Assembly: GCA_035048495.1 (NCBI GenBank)
Contig: CM068551.1
Location: forward strand, 12,526,248 to 12,590,247
Direction of reading: 5' to 3'
DNA: 64,000 nt
From: Euptelea pleiosperma
Taxonomy: Eukaryota > Streptophyta > Magnoliopsida > Ranunculales > Eupteleaceae
Part shown: piece after piece, positions 56,833-64,000 of the stretch
How positions within the stretch are numbered: position 1 is the first letter of the stretch
Layout of the letters: every line of letters starts with the position of its first letter
Made by a program: the position numbers and the translations under genes
The notes under the pieces: model-generated
The model's input: only the letters and a program-made list of their open reading frames with translations
Databases searched by the model: none
Told to the model about the DNA's origin: nothing

Positions 56833-58945
56833 TTCTAGAATTATTGATAGTACATTCTTTTTTGTTGCCTATACAATTTTAAAGCGAAAACTTTAGTATC
56901 GTCGTATGACGTTCACACACTGAGACATTAGTTTTTTTCTTTTTTTTTTTTTGTAGTGATTAAATCCTATGTATATCTATATCTATACATTTATATCTAT
57001 CTACAAGTTTTATAACTTAATGATTAAATTTAATATTTAATAAATAAATATTAATAGCAAAGATTACATTACATTATTACATACTTTTCTAAACTACTTG
57101 TTCACTTGTCTCAAATTTCAAAGGGAAATTTTAGATGCAGCCTGTGGGGGTAAAATCTGAAATCGATCTCACCCACACATTCTTTGATGTGACACGTGCG
57201 CTAGCTTAGGTAGGATAGATAAGATTCATTAATATAAAATGGCATGACATGTACATAGAGTCATTTATGTGGATTAAGAAACAATGACAACTCCAAGGAA
57301 GGCGACCTACACGAGAATGAAGACTATTGCCAACGAGATGATGGCGCACAGTGGAAGGTCTGATGAGCCTCAAGGCATCCGCTCTGCAACTCCGTCTTGT
57401 TGTAGAATGGTTATTGGCGATGAATATCTCTCTCGAGGTGATGGGTGTGGTGTACCTACCAAAAGCACTCCAACGCTCAAGTCAGGGAACGCAAACCCAT
57501 GGCAGATCACTTGTAGGGATAATATGAAAAGAAGTCGACAAGGTTTAGAGTTCTTTTCTTCTCTCTCTCGGGTTTGATCTGGGTTGTTCTTGAGGTGATT
57601 CTGGAAAGAGGGTTGGGATCATCTCTCTTCTGTTCTAGACCCTTTAGTCTGAAGAGGGGTCCTCTATTTATATAGGCTACTGGTAGAGACCAGTGCGTGT
57701 AAATTAAAATCGAGGTGTACTGATCGACGATAGATTTGTGGTATATCAAACTGAACAAGTGGCAAAGGCTTCGTGATTGGGAGGGCGCGCTGTGATGCTC
57801 GTTGTGTAAGCCAGAGGACTGGACGCACCGGCAATTAGCCTTGGCTAAGGTTGTATGCTATATGAAATGGTGCTACGAATGTAACTTCTGTAACTCAACT
57901 TTCTAGTTAGTGATATTATCCGTCTGGACATGGTCCCGTGGTTTTTCTTGGCTAAGGTTTTCACATAAAAACTCGCATGTATTATGGTTGTTGATTGTTT
58001 ACTTTCCGCATAACTGTTAGAACCATCCAAACGATTAAGAGACAATATATCACGAAGATATATTTAATCGAAGTCGATTGTGATAATCACATTGTTATCA
58101 ATCAATTATTTTTAATATTGTGGCATGCGATTTTGTTTCCCCTACCAAGATCAGTAAATTGTGTTAGGTAAAGAGAATTTTAATACCTAATCAACTCCCG
58201 TTCTAGGTATTCTTAATAAAGAGAATTGACTGAATTTCAAATCTTTATTTTGCTTTCTAGGTAAATTTCTTTGTTATTAATTTTCTATCTTGTAAGCTAC
58301 AATATTTTAATGAATAAAATTTCCTTTTTTTTCCATTTACTGTGTTTTCTTTCTCTTTTGTTTAATGCTATGATTAGTTGATTAAAAAAAAATATGCTTG
58401 TTTTAATCTCGATATCATCACCATTCTCATCCCATCATTTCTGGCGATTTTCCGTTATCATTGTTCAAATATTGTGCTCACCCCTAACAATCGAGTGTAG
58501 ATACGATATCGACACTTTACACTGTGCAAGAATGCTTAATTTTGCAGGATTAAATAATCAGAAAATATAAAAATATGTTGATTCTATGGTTTCTGTAACC
58601 AACGACACAGAAAAACCCAGTTTCAGATTGAGACAAAACAAATTGAAATTTGCAATAATCTCTCTTTTGTACAAGAATAATAACAGAGTTCTAGGTAACA
58701 TTAGTTTGCAAAAACTAGAGTACTTAAATTGATCGAATTGTGCATAATTCGATCTCACCATCATGATCAAGGGGCTTCATCATATCCTGAAGGCGTTATC
58801 TCTAAATCCTTTACTACATCGATTATCATCGAGCCTTGTAGACCGTTTGATCATCATCTTCTTTTGTTACTTATTCTCTAATTCTTTCATTGGTGTTAGC
58901 AGACGGATATTTTACAACAATCTTAGACAATATTTTCTCTGTCTA
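56833..58945. other. Unassigned sequence, possibly LTR-derived
   Basis: 57,590-57,700 has an LTR-like 'ctatttatataggc' and neighbouring CT-rich stretch, and the copia gag relic lies downstream, so part of this may be a decayed LTR and leader. No defining ends found. Open frames at 57,284-57,577 and 57,507-57,758 show no family features. Confidence 0.3.
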
Positions 58946-58949
58946 AACC

Positions 58950-59450
58950 AATGGAAGCAACATCAGTTCATTCAATCCAAGTCATGAACCAGGATCTAGT
59001 TCGTTTGGATCGTTTTGATGGACTGAATTTCATCCGATTACAGTAAAAGGTTCTTTTCTTCCTCGCTACCTTGAAGTTGGCATACATTCTCGATGATGAC
59101 AATGAAGTCATACCCAAAGCAACTTCAACCAACACGGAGGAGAGTCGGTGGCTCCTCCTCCATGAAACGCACCACCGGCACCTGCAACTCCGGTAGGTTT
59201 CCTCGACCGACCGTGAGAACCATGCCCTCCAGTCGGTTGGGTTCCTCCACACCGCCATCAACTCCTCCTGGCTCCTCACCTACAACCGTTCATGCTCCTC
59301 CTTGCTCGACGCTCCACCTTGCTGCTACTCAACCATCAAGCACTACCCTTTGCCACCACATTTTGCTGGCCGGTACCCCTGCTACCAGCCACGCTCCTCC
59401 TTGGCCGACCAAGGCTGACGCTCCTCCTCAAAACAACCTGTAGGTCGGTC
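58950..59450 (+). mobile_element. Ty1/copia gag relic
   Basis: The frame reads VMNQDLVRLDRFDGLNFIRL, then after a stop VLFFLATLKLAYILDDDNEV, matching copia gag ('KLDGTNFxxW...FxLxALKxxYVL'). The following Pro/Ser/Thr-rich frame (59,093-59,443) is a by-product of decayed sequence. Confidence 0.55.
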
Positions 59451-60263
59451 TCCACCCCTTGTTCGTTCCGGCTTTTCCATTCCATGCCGTGAACACATCT
59501 CCTTTGCAATCGCCCGAAAAGCTCCACCCTCATCCACACTGCTGGACTACAACCAATTCTCTCCACGTTGCCCTACTCCATCAAGCTAGAGTTGAGAGTC
59601 AGAACTAAAGGGCGAAGCTTGAGGTTGACAAGTCACCCATGCCGAGTCTTCTGCAAGATCTTGAAATGAGCAAGCGAGACCAGCTGCCCAAACAAAACAA
59701 CATCTAGTTTTTCATGAAATTTGACAATAAAAAAATGTAGAGTTTTCAATGTATGGTCGGGTTTGAGTTGGGTTGCTCAAAGCCTCAGCTTGAGCCCAAT
59801 ATGATTCAATTGGGTTGTCAAAATCTAAGCTCGAGCCCAACTCAAGTACTAATGGTTGAGCCCGCCCAAGTGGCAGCCCTAGCTAGGTAGGATACCCTAT
59901 CAATTCATGTGGCCCCAAATCCCCACGTATAGATGGGCTGCCCTTGTTTAGAATGACATCATTTTTATCATTGATGAGGTGAGACAAACTTTTCCGGCAA
60001 TAACCCACTTAGATTCTCCACATATTGAAAATTATAAATTTTTGACAATTAATTCACAAGAAGAAATTTATTTATTTTTTTTCACAAGAAGAAATTTATT
60101 ATCCATATCATTGGTAGCCTGTCTAATCTGTAAGACTTATCATAGGACAACAATTAATACATATAATAGCAACCCACCCTCAAAAATATCTTATCAAATA
60201 GTCCCTCTGCCTGAACTACTGACTTTGATGAACAAAACAAACTTTATACGCTACTAACTTCCA
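59451..60263. other. Intergenic, 3' of the aldo-keto reductase
   Basis: 59,690-59,885 is a repeat-like stretch ending 'gtggcagccctag', resembling hAT MITE ends. The last 200 bp or so probably include the reductase 3' UTR. Confidence 0.4.
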
Positions 60264-63262
<2,999 letters not shown>

Positions 63263-63340
63263 CGATCACAAAAATGATTTTTGTTTTCTTCTTTCTTTTA
63301 CCTCTTGGTGAACACACCACCGTGTATTTGTATTACTTTT

Positions 63341-63348
63341 TGACGTCA
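63341..63348. promoter_or_regulatory. TGACGTCA palindrome upstream of the reductase
   Basis: A perfect bZIP (TGA-type) recognition palindrome about 80 bp before the reductase ATG. TGA factors mediate xenobiotic and stress induction of many plant detoxifying reductases (known); use here is inferred. Confidence 0.4.
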
Positions 63349-63549
63349 TTGCCTACGCCCAAGTAGACTTTGGTTTAGAATCTGATCATTGTTGACTACA
63401 ACTTTGACGAGAATCTGCTGGAAATCTAATGCAGCAATCCCAGCTCGACCTAAGTACGCGTGGAACATTTGTAATGGCGTTAAGCTTATCTTTACTCGCA
63501 CCCGAGAACAGTGGTGGAGACAGGATTTTGCTCAAGGGTTGGGCAAAGT
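63349..63549. other. Reductase upstream region
   Basis: Nothing further recognised; no convincing TATA box was located. Confidence 0.35.
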
Positions 63550-63850
63550 AAAAACCGTTTTTACACATAAAAAAAATGGCCATTTTTTTAATTTTAACGG
63601 CCGTTAAAATCTGAAAAATTTTGTGGAAAAAACGGCCATTTTTTTCCGTTAAAATCTGTTATTTTTTCCGTTAAATTCTATTTTTTTCGTTTTTGAAAAT
63701 TTCAATTTCAGCGTCATTTTTTCCATTAAATTCCGTTAAAATTCGTTAAATTCCATTTTTTTTTCATTTTTGCCCCTTGCCATTATAATCCGTTTTAACG
63801 GTTACGCCCCCAGTACGTTATACTATTAAAACGGCCTACTTTAAACCTGG
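63550..63850. repeat. AT-rich dispersed element, partial inverted copy
   Basis: On the minus strand it matches the AT-rich middle of 61,523-62,284 (ttataatggc...gggcaaaaatg...aacgg...aatgacgctgaaattg). Many GTTAAATTCC/GTTAAAATC iterations. Confidence 0.5.
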
Positions 63851-63904
63851 GATATTGGTACCAATTTTTTTTTGCGTAAATCTGCAATAGACGTCATCAG
63901 CGTT

Positions 63905-64000
63905 GATGACAAACCACAGTATGGGCCACGTGGCACACTCTTAGAGACCACTGACTGTATGGATGTTTAGTCCATCCCTACGGGGACCTACAGATCAAAA
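63905..64000. repeat. Foldback family, left arm cut by the window end
   Basis: GGGCCACGTGGCACACTCTT, then 'gagaccactgactgtatgga', then 'tagtccatccctacggggac'. Nearly identical to the left arm of other copies; the remainder lies beyond the window. Confidence 0.65.

Noticed and set aside
57284..57758. Two opposing open frames as candidate small genes
   Set aside because: No conserved motif on either strand; the region has LTR-like features and neighbours a copia relic.
59093..59443. Pro/Ser/Thr-rich open frame resembling a cell-wall protein
   Set aside because: No signal peptide or SPPPP-type repeats; it follows a copia gag relic directly.

Overview
The window is a stretch of nuclear chromosome from a flowering plant. 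Evidence: GT-AG introns, a LEUNIG_HOMOLOG-type co-repressor with its plant-specific LUFS domain, an organellar mTERF-type sequence, a KIN2/LEA-like stress protein, a plant aldo-keto reductase, and plant repeats (Ty1/copia with initiator-Met-tRNA primer sites, Tat-like Ty3/gypsy, L1 LINEs, Tourist, hAT and Mutator-type MITEs). It is AT-rich, and only about 4 kb codes for host protein. The species cannot be fixed from the sequence; a non-grass angiosperm is the best guess.

Layout. 1-2,485: repeat-rich flank (gypsy RT fragment, Tourist-like MITE pieces, a foldback, a 60-bp tandem repeat), then the probable LUH 3' UTR. 2,486-40,999 (minus): one complete LEUNIG_HOMOLOG gene with 17 coding exons. 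Every junction I placed by hand keeps frame and gives an 802-residue protein. Its 2.4 kb of code is spread over 38.5 kb because introns 6, 8, 10 and 13 hold copia, gypsy, LINE, hAT and MITE remnants, two solo LTRs and nested insertions. 41,000-41,800: 5' UTR with an intron, and a tandemly duplicated TATA-containing segment. 41,900-46,300: foldback repeats and a LINE ORF1 relic.

46,322-51,066 (plus): an mTERF pseudogene broken by a frameshift, a stop codon and a 3.55-kb LTR-type insertion. 51,482-51,615: a tiny foldback MITE with a perfect 9-bp target duplication. 51,905-52,559: a WDR26-like WD40 pseudogene fragment. 53,901-54,653 (minus): a small KIN2/LEA-like gene with TATA and ABRE/G-box motifs but a one-base frame loss in exon 2. 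54,900-56,830: foldback and MITE copies. 58,950-59,450: copia gag relic. 60,264-63,262 (minus): a complete five-exon aldo-keto reductase (337 residues) with two adjacent copies of one repeat in intron 1.

The host genes are not an operon or pathway. Three bear on regulation or stress: LUH (transcriptional co-repression), the LEA-like gene (dehydration/ABA-type promoter motifs) and the reductase (carbonyl reduction). I found no convincing evidence of a new kind of biological system. The interesting material is how an intact developmental regulator tolerates a heavy transposon load, and several datable insertions with readable target-site duplications.
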